A DNA stretch of 64,000 bases from Vibrio aphrogenes (GTDB taxonomy: Bacteria > Pseudomonadota > Gammaproteobacteria > Enterobacterales > Vibrionaceae): contig NZ_AP018689.1 of assembly GCF_002157735.2 (NCBI RefSeq), forward strand, positions 930,001 to 994,000, read 5' to 3'. This document shows, in pieces, positions 18,495 to 28,008 of this stretch. The notes beneath the pieces were generated by a model, which had not been told where the DNA came from, ran no database searches, and worked only from the letters and a program-made list of their open reading frames with translations. A program made the translations under genes and the position numbers. Each line of letters starts with the position of its first letter. Positions within the stretch are counted from its first letter, which is position 1.

Positions 18495-18495
18495 C

Positions 18496-18526
18496 AAAGC
18501 CCTAATAATGTGTTTATTAGGGCTTT
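18496..18526 (+). terminator. terminator of yfbV
   Basis: Perfect 13-bp stem AAAGCCCTAATAA / TTATTAGGGCTTT with a 5-nt loop. The following sequence (GTTGCTATTTT) is only moderately U-rich. Confidence 0.75.
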
Positions 18527-18585
18527 GTTGCTATTTTGTTGTCTAGTTCTTTCTTTTAAGTAGATTAACTGGTAAGAATATGACA

Positions 18586-18605
18586 GTCACTAAGCGATTG
18601 GTGAC
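18586..18605 (+). promoter_or_regulatory. leader hairpin with GCGA tetraloop before the ABC operon
   Basis: GTCACTAA / TTGGTGAC forms an 8-bp stem (one G-U) closed by GCGA, a GNRA-type loop, 76 nt before the ATG of the binding-protein gene. It could stabilise the leader. No U-tract follows, so it is not a terminator. Confidence 0.4.
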
Positions 18606-18661
18606 CTATTACGGATAATAATAAATCAACACAACATTTATTGCTGAATCAAGGAGTCAAG

Positions 18662-19630
18662 ATGAAAGCAAAGCAATTTTTCGCCACCGCGGTTATCGCG
18701 GGAACAGCGTTACTTTCTACCACAGGTGCTATAGCAGAAACCTATAAAGTGTCGGTATCACAAATTGTGGAACATCCGGCATTAGATGCCACAAGAAATG
18801 GATTAGTGGATGGGTTAAAAGCAAAAGGGTATGAAGAAGGAAAAAATTTAGAATTTGAATACCGCACCGCACAGGGCAATCCAGCCATTGCCTCACAAAT
18901 TGCTCGTCAGTTTGTTGGAGAAGGCGCAGATGTACTTGTGGGGATTGCCACTCCCTCCGCGCAAGCGTTAGCAGCAACAACCAAAAATATTCCGATTGTA
19001 TTCACTGCGGTGACGGATCCTGTGGAAGCTAAACTGGTCAAAAGCATGGATAAACCAACGGGCAATGTTACAGGGCTTTCGGATTTATCACCGATTGGTC
19101 AACACATTGATCTCATGAAAGAACTATTGCCTAATTTGCAAACAATTGGGGCCGTTTATAATCCAGGTGAAGCAAACTCAGTCGCTTTAATGACTTTATT
19201 AAAGTCTGAAGCAGCCAAACGTAATATTCAAATTATTGAAAGTACAGCATTAAAAAGTGCTGATATCCAATCTGCTACTCAGGCTATTGTCGCGAAATCC
19301 GATGTCCTTTATGCAATGATCGATAATACGGTAGCCAGTGCCATTGATGGTATGGTTGCGGCGGCCAATCAAGCCAAAAAGCCAGTCTTTGCAGCTTCAA
19401 CTACTTATATTGAAAGTGGTGCTGTCATTGGATTAGGTGCAGATTATTACCAAGTAGGGATCCAAACTGCCGATTATGTCGCGGCGATACTTGAAGGGAA
19501 ACAGCCAAGTGAGCTGCCGGTTCATGTGGCGAAAGCCTCCGATCTTATTATTAATACTCAAGCGGCCACGCAATTGGGTATCAATATTCCTCAGTCCATT
19601 CTCGAACGCGCTGAAGTCTTCAAAAAATAA
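18662..19630 (+). CDS. ABC transporter substrate-binding protein (ABC_sub_bind/TrpX type)
   Basis: 322 residues from the ATG at 18662, with AAGGAG 6-7 nt upstream. A signal peptide (KQFFATAVIAGTALLSTTGAIAE) is followed by a periplasmic-binding fold (YKVSVSQIVEHPALDATRNGL, FVGEGADVLVGIATPSAQAL, NIPIVFTAVTDPVEAKLV, VYNPGEANSVAL, VFAASTTYIESGAVIGLGADYYQVG). Family members include the Gram-positive TrpX tryptophan-binding protein. The substrate here is not certain; an aromatic amino acid is possible. The signal has no lipobox Cys, so the protein is probably soluble in the periplasm. It is the first gene of the importer operon. Confidence 0.85.
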   Translation: MKAKQFFATAVIAGTALLSTTGAIAETYKVSVSQIVEHPALDATRNGLVDGLKAKGYEEGKNLEFEYRTAQGNPAIASQIARQFVGEGADVLVGIATPSAQALAATTKNIPIVFTAVTDPVEAKLVKSMDKPTGNVTGLSDLSPIGQHIDLMKELLPNLQTIGAVYNPGEANSVALMTLLKSEAAKRNIQIIESTALKSADIQSATQAIVAKSDVLYAMIDNTVASAIDGMVAAANQAKKPVFAASTTYIESGAVIGLGADYYQVGIQTADYVAAILEGKQPSELPVHVAKASDLIINTQAATQLGINIPQSILERAEVFKK

Positions 19631-19768
19631 TGTCGTAGCAAAGGTGAGTCAGTAAAATGGCTCATCTTTATTTTGATTCAATCTTTCTGTGGATAGAAAG
19701 AAACCTATAACAAGCTTCACACTGTGCAGTGTATTGATGTTATAGGGCTAAGCAGCGAGGGAGTGTAT

Positions 19769-20668
19769 ATGTCTGCTTTTGCTTTTTACGGCGCATTGGA
19801 ATTAGGCCTAGTGTATGGTTTGGTTGCTTTGGGCGTTTATCTCACGTTTCGTGTTCTGGATTTTCCTGATCTTACCGTTGATGGTAGCTTTCCTATGGGA
19901 GCGGCCGTTGCCGCCGCCGCTTTAGTTTCGGGAGTCAACCCTTGGTTAGCGACTGCGATGGCATTTATGGCTGGTGGATTAAGCGGATTGGTGACGGCTT
20001 TTTTAGCGGTGCGATGTGGCATTTTACATTTGCTAGCCTCGATATTAACCATGTTAGCCGCCTTCTCTATTAATATTCGTATTATGGGAAGACCCAATTT
20101 ATCGCTGTTAGGTGAAGAGACCATTTTTACTCCATTAGACAGCCTAGGTGGGGCGTTATTTATTCGACCACTAGCGGTAGCCATTATTGTTATTGTATCG
20201 GCGATAATAATTATTCGTTTGCTTAATAGTGACTTTGGTTTAGCGCTACGTGCAACGGGTGTGAATGCCCGAATGGTCGCAGCGCAAGGGGCAAGTACGG
20301 GGTTTTATACGTATTTTGGCTTAGCACTCTCGAATGGTTTAGTCGGGTTTTCTGGGGCGGTATTAGCGCAAACAAATGGTTTTGCCGATGTGACCGCAGG
20401 GGCAGGGACGATTGTTGTCGGTTTGGCGGCGGTGATCTTAGGACAGACCCTCATTCCAAGCCGTAAGATTTGGGTAGCGGTTGTCGCCGTTATTGTCGGT
20501 TCAATTTTATATCGCATTGCCATTCAGTTCGCCTTGAACACTGGTATGTTTGGTATGCAAGCTTCCGATCTGAATTTAGTTACAGCAATTTTGGTTGCCA
20601 TCGCTCTGGTTGCACCGAAAATAAAAAGTAATATGAAAGCTAAGAAAGCGGCGAGGGGAGCAGCATGA
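19769..20668 (+). CDS. ABC transporter permease (TrpY type)
   Basis: 299 residues from the ATG at 19769, behind GCGAGGGAG; the open frame further upstream is unlikely to be translated. About eight membrane segments. It belongs to the branched-chain-type permease family (BPD_transp_2): LYLTFRVLDFPDLTVDGSFPMGAAV-like N-terminal pattern, NSDFGLALRATGVNARMVAAQG cytoplasmic coupling loop, and GFADVTAGAGTIVVGLAAVILG. It overlaps the ATPase gene by 4 nt. A 138-nt gap separates it from the binding-protein gene. Confidence 0.88.
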   Translation: MSAFAFYGALELGLVYGLVALGVYLTFRVLDFPDLTVDGSFPMGAAVAAAALVSGVNPWLATAMAFMAGGLSGLVTAFLAVRCGILHLLASILTMLAAFSINIRIMGRPNLSLLGEETIFTPLDSLGGALFIRPLAVAIIVIVSAIIIIRLLNSDFGLALRATGVNARMVAAQGASTGFYTYFGLALSNGLVGFSGAVLAQTNGFADVTAGAGTIVVGLAAVILGQTLIPSRKIWVAVVAVIVGSILYRIAIQFALNTGMFGMQASDLNLVTAILVAIALVAPKIKSNMKAKKAARGAA

Positions 20669-21459
20669 TCGAGTTAAAAAATATCGAAGTGACTTTCAAC
20701 CCCGGAACCGTACTTGAAAACCGAGCCTTGAGGAAAGTAAACCTTAATGTACCGCAACATCAGTTTTTGACTGTTATTGGTTCTAATGGTGCAGGGAAGT
20801 CAACCTTACTTGGCGCAGTGACGGGGGAAACGCCGATGATTGGTGGCCAGGTGGTCATTGATCAGGTTGATGTAACTAAGCGTAGTGTCGCTCAACGTGC
20901 CAATATGTGCGCGCGAGTGTTTCAGGACCCTTTAGCAGGCACTTGTGGGGATTTAACCATTGAAGAAAATATGGCGATTGCTTACATGCGAGGTAAACGT
21001 CGTGGCTGGTCGTTAGCCTTAACCAGCCAACGCCGAAAGCTCTTTCAAGAACGGATCAGCATCCTAGGTTTAGGTTTAGAAGACCGGCTTGGGGATAACA
21101 TTGGTTTGTTATCGGGAGGGCAAAGACAGGCTGTCAGCTTAATTATGGCAACCTTATCGGACAGCAAGCTTTTATTGTTGGATGAACATACTGCCGCCTT
21201 AGATCCAAGAATGGCAGCATTTGTGATTGACCTGACGAAAAAGGTGATTAAAGAGTTTGATCTGACCGCCATGATGGTGACACATTCGATGAAAGATGCA
21301 CTTGCTTGTGGTGATCGGACGATTATGTTACATCAAGGTGAAATAGTTCTGGATGTTGAAAATGAACAAAGAGAAGGGATGCAAGTATCTGATTTATTAG
21401 AAATGTTTAGTAGGGTTCGAGGAGAAGAACTTGCTGATGATAGTCTGCTATTAGGCTAA
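20665..21459 (+). CDS. ABC transporter ATP-binding protein (TrpZ type)
   Basis: 264 residues. Walker A is IGSNGAGKSTLL, the Q-loop CARVFQDP, the signature LLSGGQRQAVSLIMA, Walker B KLLLLDEHTAALDP and the H-loop MMVTHSMKDAL. It powers the neighbouring permease. ATGA overlap with the permease gene shows coupling. No separate second permease gene is present, so the permease should act as a homodimer. Confidence 0.9.
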   Translation: MIELKNIEVTFNPGTVLENRALRKVNLNVPQHQFLTVIGSNGAGKSTLLGAVTGETPMIGGQVVIDQVDVTKRSVAQRANMCARVFQDPLAGTCGDLTIEENMAIAYMRGKRRGWSLALTSQRRKLFQERISILGLGLEDRLGDNIGLLSGGQRQAVSLIMATLSDSKLLLLDEHTAALDPRMAAFVIDLTKKVIKEFDLTAMMVTHSMKDALACGDRTIMLHQGEIVLDVENEQREGMQVSDLLEMFSRVRGEELADDSLLLG

Positions 21460-21481
21460 ATAGACATAAAAACAAGGATTT

Positions 21482-21519
21482 ACACTATCTTTTTTCGTTA
21501 TCGTTAAAAAAGATAGTGT
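21482..21519. repeat. 14-bp inverted repeat after the ABC operon
   Basis: Perfect arms ACACTATCTTTTTT and AAAAAAGATAGTGT with a 10-nt loop. The U-run lies in the 5' arm on both strands rather than after the stem, so it is not a standard intrinsic terminator, though it would still fold in RNA. It directly abuts the CRP/FNR-like box. Confidence 0.7.
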
Positions 21520-21532
21520 GATCTAAATCAAA
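21517..21532 (+). promoter_or_regulatory. CRP/FNR-family binding site before the diguanylate cyclase gene
   Basis: TGTGATCTAAATCAAA matches the CRP pattern TGTGA-N6-TCACA at 9 of 10 positions. Read as GTGAT-CTAA-ATCAA it matches FNR TTGAT-N4-ATCAA at 9 of 10. Its centre is about 45 bp before the expected transcription start, the position of a class II activator site. Confidence 0.65.
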
Positions 21533-21534
21533 AA

Positions 21535-21563
21535 TTTACAAAATATTGGTTTAGGTGTAAAAT
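21535..21563 (+). promoter_or_regulatory. sigma70 promoter of the diguanylate cyclase gene
   Basis: -35 TTTACA (21535-21540), 17-bp spacer, -10 TAAAAT (21558-21563). Expected start near 21570, about 35 nt before the ATG. Confidence 0.6.
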
Positions 21564-21604
21564 CCGCCACCCTTAATTACTATTTACAGAAGAAGCTAAA
21601 CGTC

Positions 21605-23086
21605 ATGAGATATCGTTCCCCTTTGAGTTTTAAAACGATATTTGTAACTCCCTTTTTTTTCATATTCATTATTTTTATTTTGATTGTTATTGAATATGTG
21701 AAAAATTTTAATGACGCTTTAGAAGCAGAATATACCAATATTACACATAATTTATCCCATTCGGTTAAATTGTTAAGTAGTTTAGACTATAATTTTTCAG
21801 TGTATTTTAATGATGATAATAATACACAGCAGCAAAAGCCTTCTATTCAACATACATCGACTTTAAGCCAAGATGGTTTATGTATCTGGAAACCCCAACC
21901 TTATAAAATACAATCTGTTTATCATACCGATGCAAGAAAAGTATTGCAGCTTGATTATGCAGTAAAAGGTACAGCTGAAGCTTGTAATCCTCACAGTCCT
22001 ATATTTCAAGAAATTAGCCGTCGAATCGATTTGGCTCCGACTTTTTCATTTTTAAATGGTATTACTGATTATATTTTAGGTTTATATTATTTATCGCCTG
22101 AGAGTTATTTAATTGGCTCACCAAGTTATTTGGTTGAAAAAGTCAGTGCCCAGGTACCGGTTATTATGAAACAAAGAACTTACTGGAAAGAGGCCAAACG
22201 TGGTATTAGTGCCATTCGACTTAATGGGCCTTTCTATGATTTGATTACCGGGAATCGGACATTAACTATTACGGCGGGGTTATTTCATGATCATGAATTT
22301 AAAGGTATTGTGGCAATTGATATCATCACCTCAAAACTGTATTCGATGGATCCAAGTATTGGTGAGAAAATAAAGTTTATTAATCTTTCTACGGATATAT
22401 TTCCGTCTAATGGCTGGAAACCCCAAGTTTTATTATTAAAAGGGGTGAAAACGAATCAATTAATGTATTTTGATTTGAATTGGCTGCACGAGATGAAGTC
22501 TTTTATGTATAAAAGAGCCGCATCTCTATATATGTTATTGGTTTTATATGTCATATCAGTAATTGCATTGATCTATGTGAAAACCAGTAAAGAGAAGCGT
22601 CATTTTGAAGACCTTTCACAAAGAGATCCGCTCACTTCATTATTAAATCGTCGCGGTTTTGAAAAGGCTTATCATATGGTGAAACCACTTAACTATGAAG
22701 GGTTTGCTATATTCGATATCGATGACTTTAAGTTGGTGAATGATCATTATGGTCATGATGTGGGGGATACGGTGATCTGCTCTGTTGCTAATACGCTCTC
22801 TCGGAATACTCGTGCATCAGATATTGTTGCGCGTTTTGGTGGTGAAGAATTTGTTATCTATATGCAAGGTAACAATGCCGATAAAATGTTAGAAGCGCTC
22901 AACCGTGTGCAAAAAGAAGTTGGTTTGAACTCAACCCAGGTTCTAGAGACAGGTTTCACCGTTTCGGCTGGCGTGTCTATCCAACCGAGAAAGGATAAAA
23001 ATAGTTTAGAAGCCTTAATAAAAGACGCTGATATTAAGTTGTATACCGCCAAACGGACAGGTAAAAATAAAGTGGTGGTGAGCTAA
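21605..23086 (+). CDS. membrane-bound diguanylate cyclase (GGDEF) with periplasmic sensor
   Basis: 493 residues. One N-terminal membrane helix (about 11-31), a large periplasmic region (about 35-300, Cache/PAS-like by topology, with several Cys and aromatic residues), a second helix (about 303-325), then a GGDEF domain. The catalytic motif is GGEEF at about 412-416, preceded at the right distance by RASD (403-406), the RxxD inhibitory I-site, so product feedback is expected. DIDDFKLVNDHYGHDVGD carries the metal Asp. It should make c-di-GMP from GTP in response to a periplasmic signal. The low G+C of the N-terminal half differs from the neighbours. No EAL domain. Confidence 0.9.
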   Translation: MRYRSPLSFKTIFVTPFFFIFIIFILIVIEYVKNFNDALEAEYTNITHNLSHSVKLLSSLDYNFSVYFNDDNNTQQQKPSIQHTSTLSQDGLCIWKPQPYKIQSVYHTDARKVLQLDYAVKGTAEACNPHSPIFQEISRRIDLAPTFSFLNGITDYILGLYYLSPESYLIGSPSYLVEKVSAQVPVIMKQRTYWKEAKRGISAIRLNGPFYDLITGNRTLTITAGLFHDHEFKGIVAIDIITSKLYSMDPSIGEKIKFINLSTDIFPSNGWKPQVLLLKGVKTNQLMYFDLNWLHEMKSFMYKRAASLYMLLVLYVISVIALIYVKTSKEKRHFEDLSQRDPLTSLLNRRGFEKAYHMVKPLNYEGFAIFDIDDFKLVNDHYGHDVGDTVICSVANTLSRNTRASDIVARFGGEEFVIYMQGNNADKMLEALNRVQKEVGLNSTQVLETGFTVSAGVSIQPRKDKNSLEALIKDADIKLYTAKRTGKNKVVVS

Positions 23087-23087
23087 C

Positions 23088-24029
23088 TTAAGCGATATCT
23101 AATGCTTGAATGTGCTGAATGATAGGGGCCGCTTTATTATGGCGTCTGATATCGCGGAACAATTGATCGGCTTGGCTATATTCGTGTCGTAAGTAGGCTA
23201 ACCATTGCTTGATCCTATTTGGATAATATAAGCCTTTATCCCCTTCAATTTCATATTGAGAATATTTGACCATAAGTGCGACAACGTCTTTCCAAGGCAT
23301 AACGGCATCGTTGTATTTTACCACATTACCTAAGTTAGGAAGATTGAAAGCACCACGGCAAACCATCAACGCATCGGCTTGAGTTTGCGCTAAGCAGTTT
23401 TGCCCATCTTGATAATTCCAGATTTCACCATTTGCAATCACTGGGATCTTACTACGCTGTTTGATGGCCTCAATAAACTCCCATTTAATTTCACTGGCTT
23501 TATAGCCGCCCATTTTAGTACGTCCATGGACTGTGATTTCATTTGCTCCAGCTTGTTCAATGGCATCAGCAATTTCAAAGCAATCATGTGGGTCATCCCA
23601 GCCAAGGCGAATCTTAGCTGAAACAATAATATCTTGTGGCACGGCTTTACGACAGGCGGAGACAATATTATGAATGAGTTCAGGATGTTGAAGCAAAGCG
23701 GCTCCTCCTTTACTCTTATTCACCATTTTTGCAGGACAACCGAAGTTAAGATCGATACCTTGAGAGCCAAGCTCAACGGCTCGGACCGCATTTTCAGCCA
23801 TCCAGTTGGGCTCTTGACCTAATAATTGTAAGCGAACTGGGGTGCCTGAAAGGGTTTTAGAGCCGTGTTTTAGCTCAGGGCAGAGGCGAGTAAAGACATG
23901 TTCTGGCAACAGACGGTCAACGACACGGACAAATTCTGTCACGCATAAATCATAGTCATTAATGTCAGTTAATAATTCACGCATCAGGTGGTCAAGTACA
24001 CCTTCCATCGGTCCAAGAACGAGTCTCAT
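23088..24029 (-). CDS. dusC: tRNA-dihydrouridine(16) synthase DusC
   Basis: 313 residues, closely colinear with E. coli DusC (315). It is an FMN enzyme that reduces U16 in tRNA. Visible marks: [32 protein letters not shown], the catalytic Cys in [49 protein letters not shown] and [18 protein letters not shown]. The DYDLC...LLPEHVF text fits the DusC subfamily rather than DusA or DusB. Single-gene unit, convergent with the cyclase gene with only 1 bp between the two stops. Confidence 0.94.
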   Translation of the reverse strand: MRLVLGPMEGVLDHLMRELLTDINDYDLCVTEFVRVVDRLLPEHVFTRLCPELKHGSKTLSGTPVRLQLLGQEPNWMAENAVRAVELGSQGIDLNFGCPAKMVNKSKGGAALLQHPELIHNIVSACRKAVPQDIIVSAKIRLGWDDPHDCFEIADAIEQAGANEITVHGRTKMGGYKASEIKWEFIEAIKQRSKIPVIANGEIWNYQDGQNCLAQTQADALMVCRGAFNLPNLGNVVKYNDAVMPWKDVVALMVKYSQYEIEGDKGLYYPNRIKQWLAYLRHEYSQADQLFRDIRRHNKAAPIIQHIQALDIA

Positions 24030-24182
24030 GGGGCTTCCAAGTAGATAAAAATAATGGTGCGAGATTGTAGTGGCTTAACTAGGGATTGTCACGGCTTGCA
24101 GGGGAAATCCAACTGGATTATTTGTGTTTTATTTGGCACAGACGTGACATCTGGTTACACTAAGCCTCGTTTTAGTTATTCG

Positions 24183-24809
24183 ATGATGCTCATGAAATTA
24201 ATTGACAGTACACTACTCAACTTAACCGATTATACGCCTGAATTTATTGAAGGTGCGCTTTTAGCCGCGAACATGACGCCAAAAGCGTTGACCGCACAAC
24301 AATGGATAGAACCATTGGTGGAGCTGGATAAACAGCAAGCACAAGCAACGTTGGTACAGCATTTTGAACAACAATATGGCTTATTAATGAGCTGCCAATA
24401 TCAGTGTTTAGCTACCTTAACGGAAAACCAACTCGAATCGCTGGCAGATTTTGCTGAAGGCTTTATGACGGTTTGGCCGGTGATTGAACCCGGTTGGAAT
24501 GAAGTTGATACCTTAACCGATGGTACGGTTCGAATGTTACAAGCGCTACTGACTACCATGATGTTAGCGATTGATGAAGCTTCAACACATCAGCAAATGA
24601 AACAAGCGGGCATTGAGTCACCGCCAACTTTGCAAAGCTTATTGCCTCAGCTAGATATTATGATTAATGAAGTAGCTAAAGCGGCCGATGACGCGATGCA
24701 AGGGATGAAAGCTCAAAGTGTCAACCCATATAAAGAAGTTGGAAGAAACGATCCTTGCGTGTGTGGGAGTGGTAAAAAATTTAAGCAGTGTTGTGGACGT
24801 CAACACTAA
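24183..24809 (+). CDS. UPF0149/YecA-like protein with C-terminal SEC-C metal-binding motif
   Basis: 208 residues from ATG 24183; in-frame ATGs at 24186 and 24192 are also possible, and no strong ribosome site decides between them. The frame upstream to 24054 looks non-coding. The helical YgfB/YecA-like part ([17 protein letters not shown]) is followed by the SEC-C motif [20 protein letters not shown], a zinc site also found at the end of SecA. Role unknown; YecA-type proteins can associate with ribosomes or SecB-like clients in E. coli, which is family knowledge only. Confidence 0.82.
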   Translation: MMLMKLIDSTLLNLTDYTPEFIEGALLAANMTPKALTAQQWIEPLVELDKQQAQATLVQHFEQQYGLLMSCQYQCLATLTENQLESLADFAEGFMTVWPVIEPGWNEVDTLTDGTVRMLQALLTTMMLAIDEASTHQQMKQAGIESPPTLQSLLPQLDIMINEVAKAADDAMQGMKAQSVNPYKEVGRNDPCVCGSGKKFKQCCGRQH

Positions 24810-24825
24810 GACGAGCAGAATCACT

Positions 24826-24862
24826 AAAAAGGCCAAGGTGAAGATTTTACCTTGGCCTTTTT
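24826..24862. terminator. bidirectional terminator between the YecA-like gene and dsbB
   Basis: Perfect 14-bp stem AAAAAGGCCAAGGT / ACCTTGGCCTTTTT with a 9-nt loop. The A-start and T-end give a U-run on both strands, which fits the convergent genes. Confidence 0.92.
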
Positions 24863-24875
24863 AATGATGATTGGA

Positions 24876-25412
24876 TTATTTTCGCGGTGATTTTTGAATT
24901 AATGGTACAAATTGAGCAAGGAAAACTAACGCCAAAATAACCAAGTTAACACTGAAGATAACCACTAACCATTGCGGCATTGAGAGGGTTAGAAATTGCC
25001 AAACGATTTTTGAGCAATCGCCGGTAGGTTCAAACATCCATGGTGCCCATTGGTTTAGAGGAGCCCAGCTTGGAAATTTAGGGAAAATGTCACAAGTCGC
25101 AAAAGGAGAAGGGTTAAATTGATAGCCAACATGCTCTAGGGCTAATTGTAAGCCACGAAATGCGGTATATCCCCATGCAAGTAGGCCACCCCAGCGAATC
25201 CATTTATTGGACGGTTTTATCAACCCTATCAGGGCAGCAATAGCAATACCCAACATCGCTACCCGTTCATAGACACACATGACACACGGTGCTAATAGCA
25301 TGACATGTTGAAAATAAAGAGCCGATAGTTCAAAAAAAACAATTAATAACAATAGCAGAAGCCAAGAAGCGCGTTTTTGGGAAAAGGCATGAAGGGAAGA
25401 TAACCAGGTCAC
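24876..25412 (-). CDS. dsbB: disulfide bond formation protein B
   Basis: 178 residues with four membrane helices. The redox pairs are visible: CVMC (about 42-45) in the first periplasmic loop, and Cys in FATCDIF plus Cys in PTGDCSKIVW in the second loop. DsbB re-oxidises DsbA and passes electrons to ubiquinone or menaquinone; the quinone-contact Arg is in CVMCVYERVAML. It lies downstream of nhaB in the same direction, an order shared with V. cholerae. Confidence 0.95.
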   Translation of the reverse strand: MTWLSSLHAFSQKRASWLLLLLLIVFFELSALYFQHVMLLAPCVMCVYERVAMLGIAIAALIGLIKPSNKWIRWGGLLAWGYTAFRGLQLALEHVGYQFNPSPFATCDIFPKFPSWAPLNQWAPWMFEPTGDCSKIVWQFLTLSMPQWLVVIFSVNLVILALVFLAQFVPLIQKSPRK

Positions 25413-25509
25413 ATTAATTCCTTATTTGTGTTAATTAACACATGATTCATTAAGCACATTGTTCGAAACATAAGCTACTAAATGATAAAAATTGCTTGGG
25501 ATTATGAAT

Positions 25510-25541
25510 CGAGAATAAGGGCATGTAAACCCTTATTCTCG
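25510..25541 (-). terminator. hairpin between nhaB and dsbB
   Basis: Perfect 12-bp stem CGAGAATAAGGG / CCCTTATTCTCG with an 8-nt loop, 16 bp past the nhaB stop. There is little U-run after it on the minus strand, so termination may be partial and dsbB may be read through. Confidence 0.65.
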
Positions 25542-25557
25542 AGCAGCAATTTAAGGA

Positions 25558-27150
25558 TTAATGACCGATGATAGGACTACCTTGGGTTGCAATTTCAATG
25601 GTTGAAGAGGTTAACCAACCAACAGAGTGGAAGTAGGCCGTCATAGGTTCTAATAAGAAATGAATGCCGAAGTAACCAACTAAAGTTAAGATAATAGTAT
25701 AAGGCAATGCCATTAATACCATCTTGCCATAAGAGAGCCTAATTAACGGTGCGAGAGCGGACGTTAATAAGAATAAGAATGCAGCTTGACCGTTAGGAGT
25801 CGCAACCGATGGTAAGTTAGTACCGGTATTAATCGCCACCGCAAGAAGGTCAAATTGATCTCGAGTGATAGTGCCATCTAAGAGCGCAGCCTTAACTTCA
25901 TTGATATACACCGTACCGACAAACACGTTATCCGACACCATGGATAGAATACCGTTAGCGAGGTAGAACATAGTAATTTGTTGACCACCTTCCAACTCAA
26001 GCACCGTTTCAATGATAGGTTTAAATAAATGTTGATCAATGATTACAGCGACAATCGCAAAGAAAACAGCCAATAGGGCGGTAAAAGGAAGAGCTTCCTC
26101 AAACGCTTTACCCATAGCATGTTCTTCAGTAATACCTGTAAAGGCAGTCGCAAGGATAATGACAGATAAACCGATTAAGCCTACAGCCGCAAAGTGGCCA
26201 GCCAAACCGATAATTAACCAAACGGCAATTAAAGCTTGAACGTATAATTTAGCGACATCTTGTTTAGTCCGTTTTTTCTGCTGTTCATGCTCATATTCAA
26301 TTAAAATTTTACGAACATTTTCTGGTAATTTTGCACCGTAACCAAACAGTTTGAATTTTTCAACAAAGATACAGGTTAAAAGGCCACAGAAGAAAACGGG
26401 CAGAGTGATAGGTGCCATGCGGAGAATAAATTCACCAAAACCCCAACCTGCTTGATCGGCGATGATGAGATTTTGTGGTTCACCTACCATGGTCATCACG
26501 CCACCTAATGCCGTACCAACCCCCGCATGCATTAATAGTGAACGTAAAAAGGCACGGTAATCTTCTAAATCATTACGCGTGATTTCAGGGATGTGAGCAT
26601 CGGTGGTGTGGTCATGAAATGCGGTTGAATCTGGACTAGAGACCACCTTATGGTAAATTGCATAAAAGCCGATCGCGACACTGATAATCACCGCGATAAC
26701 GGTTAATGCATCTAAAAAGGCGGAAAGAAAGGCTGCGGTAACACAAAAAGCGATAGATAAGAGTATCTTCGAGCGTACCCCTAATAAAATTTTAGTGAAT
26801 ACAAAAAGTAGCAATTGTTTCATGAAGTAAATCCCAGCCACCATGAAAACAAGCAATAACAGAACTTCAAGGTTATTGGCGAGTTCATGTTTGACTTGTT
26901 CGGCACTGGTCATGCCGATAGCAATTGCTTCAATCGCCAGTAAGCCTCCAGGCTGCAATGGGTAGCATTTTAATGCCATGGCAAGGGTAAAGATAAACTC
27001 GACCACCAACATCCAACCAGCGATAAATGGGTCAATCCAGAAAAAGACAATGGGGTTGATAATTAAAAAGGCAATAATGGTCACTTTGTACCAATCAGGC
27101 GCTTTACCGAGAAAGTTTTTGATTAGTGCATTTCCTAAAGACATATTCAT
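25558..27150 (-). CDS. nhaB: Na+/H+ antiporter NhaB
   Basis: 530 residues with many membrane segments, the standard NhaB length (E. coli 513). It exports sodium in exchange for protons, important for a marine or salt-tolerant cell. The N-terminus [21 protein letters not shown], the core [19 protein letters not shown] and the late motif [16 protein letters not shown] followed by [24 protein letters not shown] are family marks. In many gamma-proteobacteria nhaB is divergent from fadR; here an IS element separates them. Confidence 0.96.
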   Translation of the reverse strand: MNMSLGNALIKNFLGKAPDWYKVTIIAFLIINPIVFFWIDPFIAGWMLVVEFIFTLAMALKCYPLQPGGLLAIEAIAIGMTSAEQVKHELANNLEVLLLLVFMVAGIYFMKQLLLFVFTKILLGVRSKILLSIAFCVTAAFLSAFLDALTVIAVIISVAIGFYAIYHKVVSSPDSTAFHDHTTDAHIPEITRNDLEDYRAFLRSLLMHAGVGTALGGVMTMVGEPQNLIIADQAGWGFGEFILRMAPITLPVFFCGLLTCIFVEKFKLFGYGAKLPENVRKILIEYEHEQQKKRTKQDVAKLYVQALIAVWLIIGLAGHFAAVGLIGLSVIILATAFTGITEEHAMGKAFEEALPFTALLAVFFAIVAVIIDQHLFKPIIETVLELEGGQQITMFYLANGILSMVSDNVFVGTVYINEVKAALLDGTITRDQFDLLAVAINTGTNLPSVATPNGQAAFLFLLTSALAPLIRLSYGKMVLMALPYTIILTLVGYFGIHFLLEPMTAYFHSVGWLTSSTIEIATQGSPIIGH

Positions 27151-27453
27151 GAACTTGCTTATTTCACTCCAAAAGTTTGAACCAATGCACAGTATGCCGT
27201 GATTTTCATTTCAAAATGTGAAAATCATCAAATTATTTGCCATACAAAAGAAAACATTCGTAATAACTGCTATAGAAAGTTGACGCTTGGTTGCTGTGAT
27301 TTTAATTTTGTTAATTTGATTGATTATTTTTGTTTTTATTTTGTTTGTTTTCTCTGCGCCAAACAATACAGAACCAACGCAGATAGTAAACCTACAAAAT
27401 GAAATATCTGGAACTGAGTTGGGTTTTTATGTGAAAAATGATGGCATGAAGAG
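27151..27453. other. nhaB upstream region up to the IS element
   Basis: 303 bp of low G+C. It should hold the nhaB promoter on the minus strand. It contains the palindrome at 27200-27227. Open frames here are short and carry no recognisable domain. The 4-bp AGAG at 27450-27453 is the left copy of the IS target duplication. Confidence 0.6.
27200..27227. promoter_or_regulatory. palindrome upstream of nhaB
   Basis: TGATTTTCA and TGAAAATCA form 9-bp perfect arms around a 10-bp spacer, 50-77 bp before the nhaB start. The position suits an operator or a leader hairpin. The cognate regulator is not recognised. Confidence 0.45.
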
Positions 27454-27498
27454 TGAACTGACCCCCAATAGTTGGACACCAACATTGGGGGTTATTTT

Positions 27499-28008
27499 AT
27501 GTCTAAGTACATCAGAGAATTAAAGCTGTGCATTGCTCAGCGTTGCCTTGATGGCGAATCATCGACATCTCTTGCAAAAGAGTTATCTATTCCTGCGAAC
27601 CAAATTCGTTATTGGACTTCTGTTTACAGGATCCATGGTTCATCTTCATTTTTACCTCTTGATTATGAAAATTCCGCAGATTTTAAATTCTCGGTATTAA
27701 AATCAATGTGGGAAAATAACTGGTCTATAAGCCAAGCGAGTGCTGAATTCAATTTTTCTTCTAACGGGACTATTTCTGTTTGGTTAAAGCTTTATAATCA
27801 GTCGGGATTCCAAGGCTTACATTCCCGACCTAAAGGCAGACCATCTATGAAAACTCAATCAAATAAGCGTCCGACTAAACCTGATGAAGACATGTCACTT
27901 GATGAACTCAGAGAGGAACTGGCTTATTTGAGAGCGGAGAATGCTGTTCTAAAAAAGTTAGAGGAGCTGGACAAGTTAAAACGTCAAGCAGCAAAGAAAA
28001 AGCGTTGA
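27499..28008 (+). CDS. IS3-family transposase OrfA (helix-turn-helix part)
   Basis: 169 residues from the ATG at 27499. Two helix-turn-helix segments are visible (SSTSLAKELSIPANQIRYWTS and SISQASAEFNFSSNGTISVWL), followed by a basic linker and a coiled coil (LDELREELAYLRAENAVLKKLEELDKL) with leucine-zipper spacing typical of IS150 OrfA. The frame ends in a Lys/Arg-rich run. The AAAAAG at 27997-28002 just before the stop is the probable -1 slippage site that fuses OrfA to OrfB. Confidence 0.9.
   Translation: MSKYIRELKLCIAQRCLDGESSTSLAKELSIPANQIRYWTSVYRIHGSSSFLPLDYENSADFKFSVLKSMWENNWSISQASAEFNFSSNGTISVWLKLYNQSGFQGLHSRPKGRPSMKTQSNKRPTKPDEDMSLDELREELAYLRAENAVLKKLEELDKLKRQAAKKKR

Noticed and set aside
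18551..18575. TTAACTGGTAA, similar to half of a TrpR operator, before a TrpXYZ-like ABC operon
   Set aside because: Only one half matches well; the other arm lacks symmetry, so the tempting functional link is not supported.
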